Positions 9,032-18,100 of a stretch of DNA of 64,000 bases are shown here, one piece after another. The DNA is from JACNIZ01 sp964344765 (lineage in GTDB: Bacteria; Planctomycetota; UBA1135), in NCBI GenBank assembly GCA_964344765.1, contig CAYFOM010000015.1:1-64000 (forward strand). Direction: 5' to 3'. A program made the position numbers and the translations under genes. Below the pieces are notes generated by a model. It saw only the letters and a list, made by a program, of their open reading frames with translations. It was not told the origin of the DNA and ran no database searches. Positions within the stretch are counted from its first letter, which is position 1, and each line of letters begins with the position of its first letter.

Positions 9032-9928
9032 ATGGCCGCTTTCCTACGCCTCGCCCTACTCCCTGTGATGTTCATAGCCCTCGCTGCTTGGACGCTCACC
9101 GCACCCCCCAACGCTCAGCCGGCTCCTGAGCTATCTGCAGGGCTTCGAAACCTGATGTTGGCATCGGCACTTAAAACCGACGACCCCGCAGCAGCACTGC
9201 TGCAAAACGCTGTCAGTGCTTCTGAGCTGGCCTTTACTACCACCTCCGCCCAGGAAGCGAGCATCGCCCGAATCCAGGCCCAAGCTTCGGTTGCCGCTCT
9301 AGCCGACCTCGATCATGCCGACGAACTGCCGTGGCAAGAATGGTTCCAGCAGTTCCGCACGCCCCACCCTGATCTTGCCGAGCAAATTTTCGTCCAAGGA
9401 TGCCTCCAGCAGCCCGAGCGTAGCTTGGCTTGGGCCAAAGATCTGGATCAACGCACCACGCCGACCAAACTGCGCCTCGCCGCTCACCGAGTGATGTGGA
9501 AACAAGATCCGATGTTGGCGGTGCAACGCGGCCACCGGTTGGTCGTCGAAGCACCTCGAGGCACTGAATTTTTACATGCGCACTACGTAGTCCAGGTATT
9601 GGCGGAGGAAACCGACCCGAATTGCGAGCAACTACTCCTCGCCGTCGCCCACCGAGCAGGACTGGAAAGCCAAGCACGCACCTTGGCGATTCAGGCAATC
9701 GTCGACCGCAAGGCTTACCACTTGGCTGCAGATATGGTGACTCTGTACCGCGCTTCCACCGGCGACCTTCTGGTGCGCAAACGCGGCCTCAAAGCAGCCA
9801 TGGTTTTAGATCCCGAAATCGGCAAGCCGGCTTTGATGCAGGATATTCCCGACAAAGACGTGCATCCCGGCCTATATCAGTTGGTCCGCGAGTTGCGCCA
9901 GGAATGGGACCTGCCGCCGCTGCCCTGA
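9032..9928 (+). CDS. Secreted alpha-helical protein of unknown function
   Basis: A 298-residue protein that I do not recognise. An N-terminal hydrophobic stretch (residues about 4-22, ending near TAPPNAQPA) looks like a signal peptide without a lipobox, so the protein is probably periplasmic. The remainder is rich in Ala, Leu and Gln and appears to be made of helical pairs, suggestive of HEAT- or TPR-like repeats, but no repeat register could be fixed by eye. It is divergently oriented from the family A lipoprotein (111 bases between start codons) and is followed directly by tatD, whose start lies 8 bases after this stop or overlaps it. Cotranscription with tatD is likely; a shared function is not implied. 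Confidence 0.7.
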   Translation: MAAFLRLALLPVMFIALAAWTLTAPPNAQPAPELSAGLRNLMLASALKTDDPAAALLQNAVSASELAFTTTSAQEASIARIQAQASVAALADLDHADELPWQEWFQQFRTPHPDLAEQIFVQGCLQQPERSLAWAKDLDQRTTPTKLRLAAHRVMWKQDPMLAVQRGHRLVVEAPRGTEFLHAHYVVQVLAEETDPNCEQLLLAVAHRAGLESQARTLAIQAIVDRKAYHLAADMVTLYRASTGDLLVRKRGLKAAMVLDPEIGKPALMQDIPDKDVHPGLYQLVRELRQEWDLPPLP

Positions 9929-9936
9929 TCGAACAC

Positions 9937-10743
9937 GTGCGCCTCTTCGATACTCACTGCCACCTCACCTGGCACATGGATGAAGATCCAGTTGCCGAAC
10001 GCCTGCAACGCGCTGGCGATGCGGGCGTCGCCTCCATCATGACCGTTGGGGTGGATGCAGAAAGTTCGCGCCTTTGTCGCGATTTGGCGCGCGAACATGA
10101 ACAAGTCTTCGCCAGTGTCGGGATCCACCCCAATGACTGGGGCGAAGCCGAGCAGTTTGATTCCAAACGCGCCGAAGTCGAGCAGATTGCTGCCGATGGT
10201 GGCTTTCATGCCATTGGTGAAACCGGCTTGGACTTCTTCCGGGATTGGTGCCCGCAGCAAGTGCAGCGAGACGGCTTTCAGTTTCATCTGGACCTGGCTC
10301 GAGAACTCGACCTACCCTTGATCATCCACTGTCGCGATGCGGGCGACGCCGTGCTGGAAGTTTTGCGCGCTCAACAACGCGAAGTCCGCGGCATCATGCA
10401 CTGCTTTGCCGAGGGCCCGGAAAAGGTCGATGCATTTTTGGATTTGGGCATGCACATTTCTTTTGCAGGCAACGTGACCTATCCAAAGTCGCAGCACCTG
10501 CGCGATGCGGCCGGCAAGGTTCCGAAGGAACGCATTCTGGTCGAAACCGACGCGCCATTTTTATCTCCGCAACCTAAGCGCGGCAAGCGCAACGAGCCTG
10601 CCTACGTCGCCCATACTTTGCAGTGCATCGCCGATTGCCATGGCGTCAACGCCGAGGCAATGGCCGAGCAAACCTATCAGAATGCGGCCGAGCTATTCGC
10701 GGTAGATCCTGGATCGAGTTCGACGATTTCGCCGGACGCGTAA
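9937..10743 (+). CDS. tatD: TatD-family metal-dependent deoxyribonuclease
   Basis: A TatD/YcfH hydrolase, a TIM-barrel nuclease that uses two divalent metals. All signature motifs are visible: FDTHCHL at the N-terminus, GETGLDFF, IIHCRDA, MHCFAEG and VETDAPFLSP. I place the start at the GTG at 9937 because it yields the canonical start of the family (VRLFDTHCHL); an ATG at 9904 in the same frame would overlap the upstream gene by 25 bases and is the main alternative. The family domain normally ends near NAAELF, so the last dozen residues are an extension. That 3' end overlaps the convergent pseudopilin gene by 67 bases. Confidence 0.9.
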   Translation: MRLFDTHCHLTWHMDEDPVAERLQRAGDAGVASIMTVGVDAESSRLCRDLAREHEQVFASVGIHPNDWGEAEQFDSKRAEVEQIAADGGFHAIGETGLDFFRDWCPQQVQRDGFQFHLDLARELDLPLIIHCRDAGDAVLEVLRAQQREVRGIMHCFAEGPEKVDAFLDLGMHISFAGNVTYPKSQHLRDAAGKVPKERILVETDAPFLSPQPKRGKRNEPAYVAHTLQCIADCHGVNAEAMAEQTYQNAAELFAVDPGSSSTISPDA

Positions 10744-11168
10744 TCCAAGGTATAAGAAAGGCGGCCGCTGAAATTCGGCGTAATCGGCGCGGCGACACAG
10801 CCATTGGGAATCCCACGACTGTCCAGTGTTTGCGTAAAGCGATAGCCGCCGACGTGCGCCACGCCGTCTTCACTGGCGTGAACAAAGGGCATAAACGGTT
10901 CCAGATCACTGGGCGGTCCGGGTGCATAAGCCACCGAATGAAGTCGCGCCCACGAGCCGGTGTGCTGCTTCCAAGACGTTTGCGAAGTGTGCAGCATTTG
11001 CAGCAACTCCTTGGCCGCTGCTTCATTCATATCGATACGGGTGCGATAAATCGGCGGCATGACAATTGCGCCAAGCACACAAATCACCGCCAGCAAGACG
11101 AGAAGCTCGGTCAGCGTAAACGCCGACCGAGCTTGCTTGCTGCGAATGCTTGCAGTTTTATTCTTCAT
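10677..11168 (-). CDS. Type II secretion/type IV pilus pseudopilin-like protein
   Basis: A 163-residue prepilin-like protein. The N-terminus has a short basic leader, then a type III signal: cleavage would fall between A16 and F17 (SA|FTLTELL), with the conserved Glu at mature position 5 and a hydrophobic helix to about residue 40. The rest is a small globular domain without a clear GspG calcium motif. The ATG at 11168 overlaps the end of the EF-G-like gene by 11 bases, so translation is probably coupled to it. The prepilin peptidase gene lies about 2.8 kb upstream on the same strand and is the likely processing enzyme. The frame also extends upstream to 11255, but this would place 29 unlikely residues before the leader. 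Confidence 0.8.
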   Translation of the reverse strand: MKNKTASIRSKQARSAFTLTELLVLLAVICVLGAIVMPPIYRTRIDMNEAAAKELLQMLHTSQTSWKQHTGSWARLHSVAYAPGPPSDLEPFMPFVHASEDGVAHVGGYRFTQTLDSRGIPNGCVAAPITPNFSGRLSYTLDYASGEIVELDPGSTANSSAAF

Positions 11169-13131
11169 CCTGGATCGCGGCGACGACCTTCTCCTGAAGG
11201 TGCGACGGTACTTGATCATAGCGGCTGAATTCCATTGCAAAGTTGCCTTCGCCATGGCTCATAGAACGCAGGATGGTGCCGTAGGTCAGCAATTCAGCCA
11301 ACGGCACTTCGGCCTGAATGGTTTGGAAGTCGCCATCGGCTTCCATACCCAAAATCTGGCCACGACGGGTGTTCAGGTCACCACTAACGTCGCCGAAGTA
11401 GCGGTTCGGCACGGTGATGCTGACATTCATGATCGGCTCGAGCAAAATCGGGCTTGCTTTCATGAAGGCTTCGCGCAGCGCAACACGACCGGCGGTTTTG
11501 AATGACAGTTCGTCCGAATCCACCGCGTGGAACTTGCCGTCGTACACCTCGACGGTCAGGTCAACGACCTCGGACTTGGCGATGATGCCGGCAGACATCT
11601 GCTCGACCACACCCTTCTCCACCGCCGGGATGTACTGACGCGGAATCGAACCACCGACAATCTTGTCGACGAACTCGAAACCTTCGCCGCGTGCCGACGG
11701 AGCAATGCGAATGTAGCACTCACCAAACTGACCGGAGCCACCGGTCTGCTTCTTGTGACGGTGATGACCTTCTGCGTTTGCGGTAATGGTTTCCTTGTAA
11801 GCAATGCGCGGCAACTTCGTTTCCACGCCTACGCCGCGAGTTTCAATGCGGTGCAGAATCGTGCTCAGGTGCAACTCACTGAGACCCTTGGCCAACAGCT
11901 CTTTGGTTGCCGCGTCGCGTTCGACGAAGAAGCACGGATCTTCTTTTGCCGCCTTCTGCAGCTCACCGCTAATCTTCTGCTCGTCCGCACGGCTACGCGG
12001 CGAAACTGCCAGGCTGAAGTACGGTTTCGGAAGCGGGAATTCATGCCTCTTGGCATCGCCTTCGCTCACCAAAACATCGCCGACCTCCAGGTCATCGATG
12101 CGAGTCACGGCAACGATATCGCCTGGGCCCGCCTTGGGAGTGGGAACCAATTCTTTGCCTACGATGTAAGCAAGGCCATTGGCTTTGACCGGCTTGTTGA
12201 CGTGCGGGTCGGCCAACATGGTTTCCGGCGTCACGGTGCCTTGCAGCACGCGCAGATAAGTCACCTGACCGAGGTGCTGATCGGAAACGACCTTCCAAAC
12301 GCGAGCGACCACGCGCGAATCGGCCGAACCATCGTCTACGTTTTCACTGTGCATGACCTTGATTTGCATCGAAGCCGTCGGGAAGTCACGCAAAACAAAT
12401 TCGGCAAACTCCGGAACGCCAATGCCGCGAACCGGATCCACACAGAACAACGGTGCGAAGGTGCCTTTAGCCATGGCGGTTGGAATTGCCTTTTCCAGCT
12501 CTTCCATCGAGATCTCGCCTTCTTCCAAATAGCGCTCCATAAGGTCGTCGTCGGCTTCGACGATGGCATCGACCAAGTCGGAGTGATATGGGCTTTCATC
12601 ACCCTCGTCTTTGGCGACAGCCGTGAAGGCATCGCCGGTGCCATTGGCTACCGTAAACGGGACCACGCGCTGGCCAAAGGTGTCGCGGATGTTGGCGATT
12701 ACCGAATCCATATCCAGGTTGTCGCCATCCAGCTTGGTCACGACGACGGCACGGGCAAGACCGGTATCACCGGCTTTCTTCCACATGTTCAAGGTGTGGA
12801 ACGGCACGCCGGTTTCGCGCGCGCCGACGACGATGGCGGCGGTTCCGGCGGCCCCCATCGAGGTGATGGCATCGGCTTCAAAGTCCGGATAGCCGGGGGT
12901 GTCGATTACGTTCATCTTGCCCAACTTCGTTTCGAAGTGGACCACTCCGGCACTCAAGCTGTGCTTCTTCTCCTTCTCTTCCGGAGTAAAGTCGGTCAAC
13001 GTGTTCCCATCCTGAACCGAGCCTTGACGGGAGGTGACGCCGAAGTGGTGGGCGATGGACTCTACGAGGGTGGTTTTGCCACCATCGCAGTAGCCGAGCA
13101 GGGTGATGTTGTGGATGTCAGCGGCAGACAT
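11158..13131 (-). CDS. EF-G-like GTPase (second EF-G paralogue)
   Basis: A 657-residue translational GTPase of the EF-G-like (EF-G2) group, clearly distinct from the fusA product encoded at 56976-59024. The domain order is G domain, domain II, then domains III-V. The P-loop is unusual: GYCDGGKT at about 13-20 instead of GHVDHGKT, and the base-specificity motif reads TKLD in place of NKMD. DTPGYPDF (G3) is intact. The C-terminal half keeps EF-G features such as a GGSIPRQYIPAVEKG-like stretch and a GDVSGDLNTRRG motif. Members of this group exist alongside canonical EF-G in several bacterial phyla; their role is poorly settled. It is preceded by the terminator of the OmpA-like gene and overlaps the pseudopilin gene by 11 bases. 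Confidence 0.85.
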   Translation of the reverse strand: MSAADIHNITLLGYCDGGKTTLVESIAHHFGVTSRQGSVQDGNTLTDFTPEEKEKKHSLSAGVVHFETKLGKMNVIDTPGYPDFEADAITSMGAAGTAAIVVGARETGVPFHTLNMWKKAGDTGLARAVVVTKLDGDNLDMDSVIANIRDTFGQRVVPFTVANGTGDAFTAVAKDEGDESPYHSDLVDAIVEADDDLMERYLEEGEISMEELEKAIPTAMAKGTFAPLFCVDPVRGIGVPEFAEFVLRDFPTASMQIKVMHSENVDDGSADSRVVARVWKVVSDQHLGQVTYLRVLQGTVTPETMLADPHVNKPVKANGLAYIVGKELVPTPKAGPGDIVAVTRIDDLEVGDVLVSEGDAKRHEFPLPKPYFSLAVSPRSRADEQKISGELQKAAKEDPCFFVERDAATKELLAKGLSELHLSTILHRIETRGVGVETKLPRIAYKETITANAEGHHRHKKQTGGSGQFGECYIRIAPSARGEGFEFVDKIVGGSIPRQYIPAVEKGVVEQMSAGIIAKSEVVDLTVEVYDGKFHAVDSDELSFKTAGRVALREAFMKASPILLEPIMNVSITVPNRYFGDVSGDLNTRRGQILGMEADGDFQTIQAEVPLAELLTYGTILRSMSHGEGNFAMEFSRYDQVPSHLQEKVVAAIQDEE

Positions 13132-13158
13132 GACGACCTTATTAAGGGAGGTTTTGCG

Positions 13159-13207
13159 AAAAAACCAGGGAAAAGTAAGGGCCGGGCCTAACTAGTAGGT
13201 CCGGCCC
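13159..13207 (-). terminator. Rho-independent terminator after the OmpA-like gene
   Basis: A GC-rich hairpin with arms 13179-13190 and 13196-13207 (GGGCCGG...CCGGCCC, one mismatch) read on the minus strand is followed by T-rich sequence including six T at 13159-13164. It sits between the OmpA-like stop and the EF-G-like start. Confidence 0.7.
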
Positions 13208-13256
13208 AACATGCTAGCGCGGCGCGCCAGGAGGGTGCGGCGAATCTGTCGCTCGC

Positions 13257-13952
13257 TTAGTCGAGAATCAAGATCTCGACGCGGCGGTTCTTGGCCTTGT
13301 TTTTGGCAGTATCGTTCGGCGCGGCGGGATCGAATTCACCGTGGCCGGCGACACGCACTTGCGAGGCCTTGATGCCCATGTCCTTGGTCAAGTAGTCGGT
13401 GACGGCCATCGCCCGCTCGACGCTGAGGCGCATGTTGGTCTTCCACTTGTCCTTGGTCTTGTTCAGCTTGTCGTTGTCGGTGTGGCCTTCCACCCAGAAA
13501 GTCTTGTCGCTGTAGTCCTTCTTCAGGGCGCCGGCGACACTCTTCAGGCTGCTCTTGCCCTTGCTGTTCAAGGTTGCAGAGCCGGACGGGAAGGTCAGGC
13601 CGGATGGCAGGCTCAGCACCAGCACATCGCCGCGACGCTCAACACCAACTCCGGTACCTTCCAGCTGACCGCGCAGCTTCTCGACTTCGGCGTCAGCCTG
13701 GCGAGCAGCGGCTTCCATCGCCTCGAGGCGACCGTTTAAGGTGCTGGCACGTTCCTGTTCAAAAGCAAGTTGCTCCTGCAGCGCGGACAATTCGGCCTGA
13801 GCCATGTCGGCTTCGGCGCGAGTTTGGTTCAGTTGGTTCTGCTGGGCTTCGATTTGACGATCGGCGTTCTCCAGCTTCTCCTTCATGATCGGGCTTTGGC
13901 AGGAGGGCAGAACGATGGCGCTCAGGGCGAGCAACAGGGTGATTTTTTTCAT
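13257..13952 (-). CDS. OmpA-family lipoprotein with coiled-coil N-terminal half
   Basis: A 231-residue lipoprotein. The ATG at 13952 gives a signal peptide with lipobox LPSC (Cys 18); the longer frame to 14102 is shadow sequence overlapping pilD. Residues about 25-110 are Glu/Gln/Ala-rich heptads predicted to form a coiled coil. The C-terminal part is an OmpA/MotB peptidoglycan-binding domain, with FPSGSATLNSKG, EGHTDND, and the Arg-containing helix NMRLSVERAMAVTDYL followed by GHGEFDPAAPNDT and NRRVEILI. The Asp and Arg of these motifs contact diaminopimelate in known members. It likely tethers the outer membrane to peptidoglycan, like Pal. The gene starts 22 bases after pilD and is followed by a terminator. 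Confidence 0.86.
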   Translation of the reverse strand: MKKITLLLALSAIVLPSCQSPIMKEKLENADRQIEAQQNQLNQTRAEADMAQAELSALQEQLAFEQERASTLNGRLEAMEAAARQADAEVEKLRGQLEGTGVGVERRGDVLVLSLPSGLTFPSGSATLNSKGKSSLKSVAGALKKDYSDKTFWVEGHTDNDKLNKTKDKWKTNMRLSVERAMAVTDYLTKDMGIKASQVRVAGHGEFDPAAPNDTAKNKAKNRRVEILILD

Positions 13953-13974
13953 CAGCGTAAATCCGGCTGTAGTG

Positions 13975-14961
13975 TCAAGGGACGGCGTGTGGAACGAGTT
14001 GTGGCCAGGTTTCCAAGAAGAAATCCCGGACGTCTTCGGGCACCAGCAGCACCAACACGGTGCCCAGTACCAACGGTGGACCAAAGGGGAAGACCCGGCC
14101 AATCATCCAGCCCATATATGCCGAGCTTTTCAGCACCCGGGTGCGATTGCGAGCCTTGCGGCGCGCGGCGACCACCAGGATCATGCGCAAGATGTTTAGC
14201 AGGCCGAGAACGGCGCCGGCACCGACGCCAATCAGAAGGGTCCAGACGGCCCCCTCCAGCCCGAGGAGGGCACCCACCGAAGCCATGTACTTGACATCGC
14301 CTAGGCCCAGTGCCTCCTGACGTAAAAGATAAGAAAAAAGAGCACGAATTCCAATCAGGAACAGGAAAGAAATCGAAGATCCTAAAATTGCCGAGATCAG
14401 CACCAGTTTCTGGGGCGATGCATCGAGCGTGAAGCCAAACCAGCTCATGCCCCACGGCAGCGTGCTGAGATCGGCGCCGAGGTGGAACTCCGGAACCAAT
14501 AAGACGGCGAGAAATGCGAACGGAATGCCGCCCAGTGTGATGCCGTCGGGGAGAATAAAGTGCTGCCAATCGATGGCGGCGGCGATCCATAGAGCGGTCA
14601 GGGTGACCAGGGTGAACGCCATCGCCGCCGGTCCGACGCCCATCTGCCAGCTGTAACCGGCCCAGACGAACAGCGCCGACAGAGTGACCTCGTGGATCAG
14701 GTAGCCGGGGCCATAGCCGACTTTGCACGCCCGGCACCGACCACGCAGGATCAAGTAACCGAGAATCGGCAAATTGTCATGCCAGCGAATCGGCGCCTTG
14801 CAACATGGGCAAAAAGACCGCATCGGCTTCAGTACCGAAAGTCCGGGCTCCGGAATTCGGTAAATCGCCGCCGACGCAAACGAGCCGAACATCGCTCCCA
14901 AAATTGCGAGGTAGATGTTGCGCAGCAGCGTTTCGTCCTGAAAGGTCTCCCACCAGTTCAT
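13975..14961 (-). CDS. pilD: Prepilin peptidase (A24 aspartic protease, GspO/PilD)
   Basis: An integral membrane prepilin leader peptidase of about 328 residues. It cleaves type IV pilin and pseudopilin leaders and N-methylates the new N-terminus. The N-terminal cytoplasmic zinc motif has C51/C54 and C76/C79. The two catalytic aspartates are visible in AAIDWQHFILPDG and in the GLGDVKYM (GxGD) motif. Several hydrophobic segments follow the usual eight-helix topology. I choose the ATG at 14961 (MNWWETF) rather than 14994 because the family begins just before the first helix. The pseudopilin at 10677-11168 and the GspC-like protein at 28291-29268 are plausible partners in one secretion or pilus system. 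Confidence 0.9.
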   Translation of the reverse strand: MNWWETFQDETLLRNIYLAILGAMFGSFASAAIYRIPEPGLSVLKPMRSFCPCCKAPIRWHDNLPILGYLILRGRCRACKVGYGPGYLIHEVTLSALFVWAGYSWQMGVGPAAMAFTLVTLTALWIAAAIDWQHFILPDGITLGGIPFAFLAVLLVPEFHLGADLSTLPWGMSWFGFTLDASPQKLVLISAILGSSISFLFLIGIRALFSYLLRQEALGLGDVKYMASVGALLGLEGAVWTLLIGVGAGAVLGLLNILRMILVVAARRKARNRTRVLKSSAYMGWMIGRVFPFGPPLVLGTVLVLLVPEDVRDFFLETWPQLVPHAVP

Positions 14962-15026
14962 GCCCCCCCATGTTGGTGACGCCCGGCCCCGCATTCAACC
15001 ACCAAAACGATTCCGTGGCGAAATTG

Positions 15027-15062
15027 CAAAAGCGGCTCATTCCCTGTGAGGAATGAGCCGCT
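15027..15062 (-). terminator. Rho-independent terminator of the giant lipoprotein operon
   Basis: A perfect 13-base stem (15031-15043 with 15050-15062) and 6-base loop, followed on the minus strand by TTTTGC. It lies 52 bases after the stop of the last giant lipoprotein gene and separates that operon from pilD. Confidence 0.85.
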
Positions 15063-15113
15063 GCTTGCGTCGGCCTCAAGCGTGAACTGGGCCGACCGAC
15101 AGATGATTCGGAT

Positions 15114-18100
15114 TTACCAGCCGAACGGAACGTTGATGTAACGAACCACCGGACGCGGATCCGCAGGCGAGAATGCACCGCTTTCTGCCATATCTACCGT
15201 GATGCGGTAGCGGAAGAAGCGCAGGTTATCCAAGCCAGCCGGGTCGTTTGTCCAAGCACCAGGAGTGCCTGGGGTATCCGGAGTGGTCGAGCTTTCGGGA
15301 GCGCCCTGGAATTCAACCTGAGCGAAACCGGCGATCGGAACTACGTCCTTGACACCTGCCGTTTCCAAGCGCACGAACTTCGGACGCAGGTACCAAGTGG
15401 CACCAGAGATGCCATTGGTCACACCGGTCATCGAGCCGTCGGCCGAGGAGGTGGTCAGGGTCAGCTTGTCGGTGCTGCTGCTGTAGCTAGCGGCAACAAT
15501 CTCGAACGACGAATCCGGACGAGCCAATGCGGCCGGCAGGATGTCGAAGCCAATCAACAAGTTCGGGTTGGTGACGAAGTGTTCCGCCGAAGACAAGTGC
15601 GTGGAAGCATTGCTGAGGATCGCAGTGTTCGAGCTGGCGGCCAAATCGGAAGTGGCATAAGCCACCGGCGCGATGTGGTCGATCTCGTCACCATCGGTTT
15701 CGATGCGACCCGTGGTCGTATCAAAGCCTGCGAAGCCGAAGTCGGCGTCAGCGTAATCCAAGAAGATGCCGCCGGGGTTGCCCACCGGGTTGCGCTCACC
15801 TGCCGTGCCGGTGTCAATCCACTTGGACTGAACCTGCGAGCCGGTGGAGTACAGCGAAACCAGAACCTTAGGAGTCGGTACGCAGAACGAACGCAGCACC
15901 TCTTCCAAGTTGTCGTTGTTGGCGTAACGGGTGACTCCCGAGATGGTGATGTCGCTGAGAATGGCGCTTTCCAAGTTCGGGTGCCAAGCAATGTCGGTCA
16001 GCGGGTTCGGCACGTGGATCTGAATCAGACCGTTGGCACCAGCACCACCGCGACCTGCCATGAAGTCGGAGTTGCCGTCATCGCTACGGGGATCGCTATC
16101 GACGAAGCCACCGTTAGCCGGCATACCGGCCATTACCCAGCCGCGGCGACCGCCAAGGGCGCGCACCACTTCGTGGTAGTTGGCAGAGTCCTTAATCTGA
16201 CCGATGGTCGCGCCCGAAGGCAAACCGAGGTCGATGGCACTGAGGTCCAAACCAGTGGAGCTGTGCAGCACCAAGTGACCGCCGGAGCCACCGCCCGAGC
16301 CGGACAGTTGCTGGTCCAAACGGAAGACCGGCTCACCACCGGCACCGTTACCGCCATTGACCTTCACCAACGCGTCGTTGCCGACGATGATCGGGCCGAT
16401 TGCGTAGATCAGCATTTGACCGCCACCGCCACCACCAGGAGCGCCCTTGAAGGCTTTCTCGGTGAAATCGCCGTACGGGAAGTCCGGGTCCGGCCAGGAG
16501 TCGGTAATCGGAGCATAGATCGGAGCACCGGTCATCGGGTCGAAACCGATGATCAGGCGTTCCAGGATGCTCATATCACCACTTGCACCACCACCAGATC
16601 CTGCTAGAGGAGCGGAAAGTTCGCCCACAGTCACGGAACCATCAGGGTTCACGCGAGTGCCCCAGAAGTTGTTCGCGTCCACGCCATCCGAGAACGGGCT
16701 GACGCCTGCCGCACCAGCGTCGGGACCATTGGTCGGGTGACCGTAGTTGAAGTCCGGGTCGGTGCCGCTGGACCAAATCGGGTCGTATCGGTCCGACAGG
16801 TCGTTGGCAGTTTGGTCGCGTGCACCCTCTTCCATTCCGTAAGGAGCAGATGGGGAAGCAACCAACGGGTTTTCGTGGTTGTTGTTGTTGGAATCCCACG
16901 AAGATCCACGGATGCCGGCTTCGGCGCCCTGCATCTCTTCAAAGGTGTACGGATCCATTGCCGTATGACGCCCTTGGTAACGGCAGTCCGGACCGTTGTC
17001 GTCATACTGAGTCAGCGAACCATTGATCAAGATGTAAAGGTTTTCGGCATCGCCACTCCACTTGCCCCAAAGAGCTGCTTCGTTGGTACCGGCACCAAAA
17101 CCACCTCCGCCACCACCGGCGGCGATCAGGTATTGCTCATTCGGAGCGGGCAATCCCAGGGAAACACCCTTGTCCTGCTGGAAGCCACCTTCACCGCCTC
17201 CACCACCGCCGTTTACGGCTTGGAATGGGCCATAGCCGTTTTCACCGCGATGAGTTTCGGTATCTGTGTTCAGCGAAGAGCTGCCACCGTTACCACCGCC
17301 GCACTGACCATAAGCGCCCATTTCAGGAATGGTCGCGTTATCCAGAACGGTTGGCGACAAGGCGTGGTCACCGGAAGCATCCAGCGTGCCTTGAACGTTG
17401 ACGGTACCGGTTGCGTAAATCACCAACGGGTTGTCGCCTTCACCTTTCAAAGTGCCGCCGGCCTCGACCAATACGTCGTCAACCTCCAACACACCATCGG
17501 TCATGGTGAATGCACGTCCATTGCTGTCGGTAATGACGTTGGTGCCGGTGGTCGGCAAGATCATGTCGACGCCGGAAGCAACGTAGAAGTCGTTGGCGTC
17601 ATTGACCTGAGCATTGCCTGGGAAATCGAAGCTGGCCTGGCTGTAGCCGCGATGCAGATCCATCATCGGCAAGAACAGTTCGGCGTCCAAGTCGATGTTC
17701 AACGTTGTTTCGAAGTCCTCACGATAGTTGTCGTAAGTCACTGCCGAGGTCCAGTTGTTGGCATCGCCGTAGTACTCGTTCAGAGTTGGCAACGTCAAGT
17801 CATCGGCCTGACCAAACTCGTCGGTGTAGGTCAGGATTTGGTTGTTGGTATCTCCGGAGAGGTCCGAGAACAGCGGGGTCACCTGCAACCGCACCTTACG
17901 TCCCGGGGGCAACAGGCCGCTCGCCTCAAAGCGGACAATTGCACCGGCTTCGTTGCAGTTATCGATGATCAACCATTCCCCAGCCAACTTGTTGGTCACT
18001 GGGAAGCTGGTACCTGCAGCATCGGAGTACAGGAAGTAAATCCGATCCGTGCTCAAGTTGGTTGGGCTGGTATCGATCGGCTGGTCGAAACGAACCGTAA

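Noticed and set aside
9622..9936. Long N-terminal extension of tatD
   Set aside because: It overlaps the upstream gene in another frame and has no TatD-like sequence before the DTHCHL motif.
11527..13191. Long plus-strand frame opposite the EF-G-like gene
   Set aside because: No family similarity and it mirrors the coding frame of the EF-G-like gene; it is an antisense shadow.
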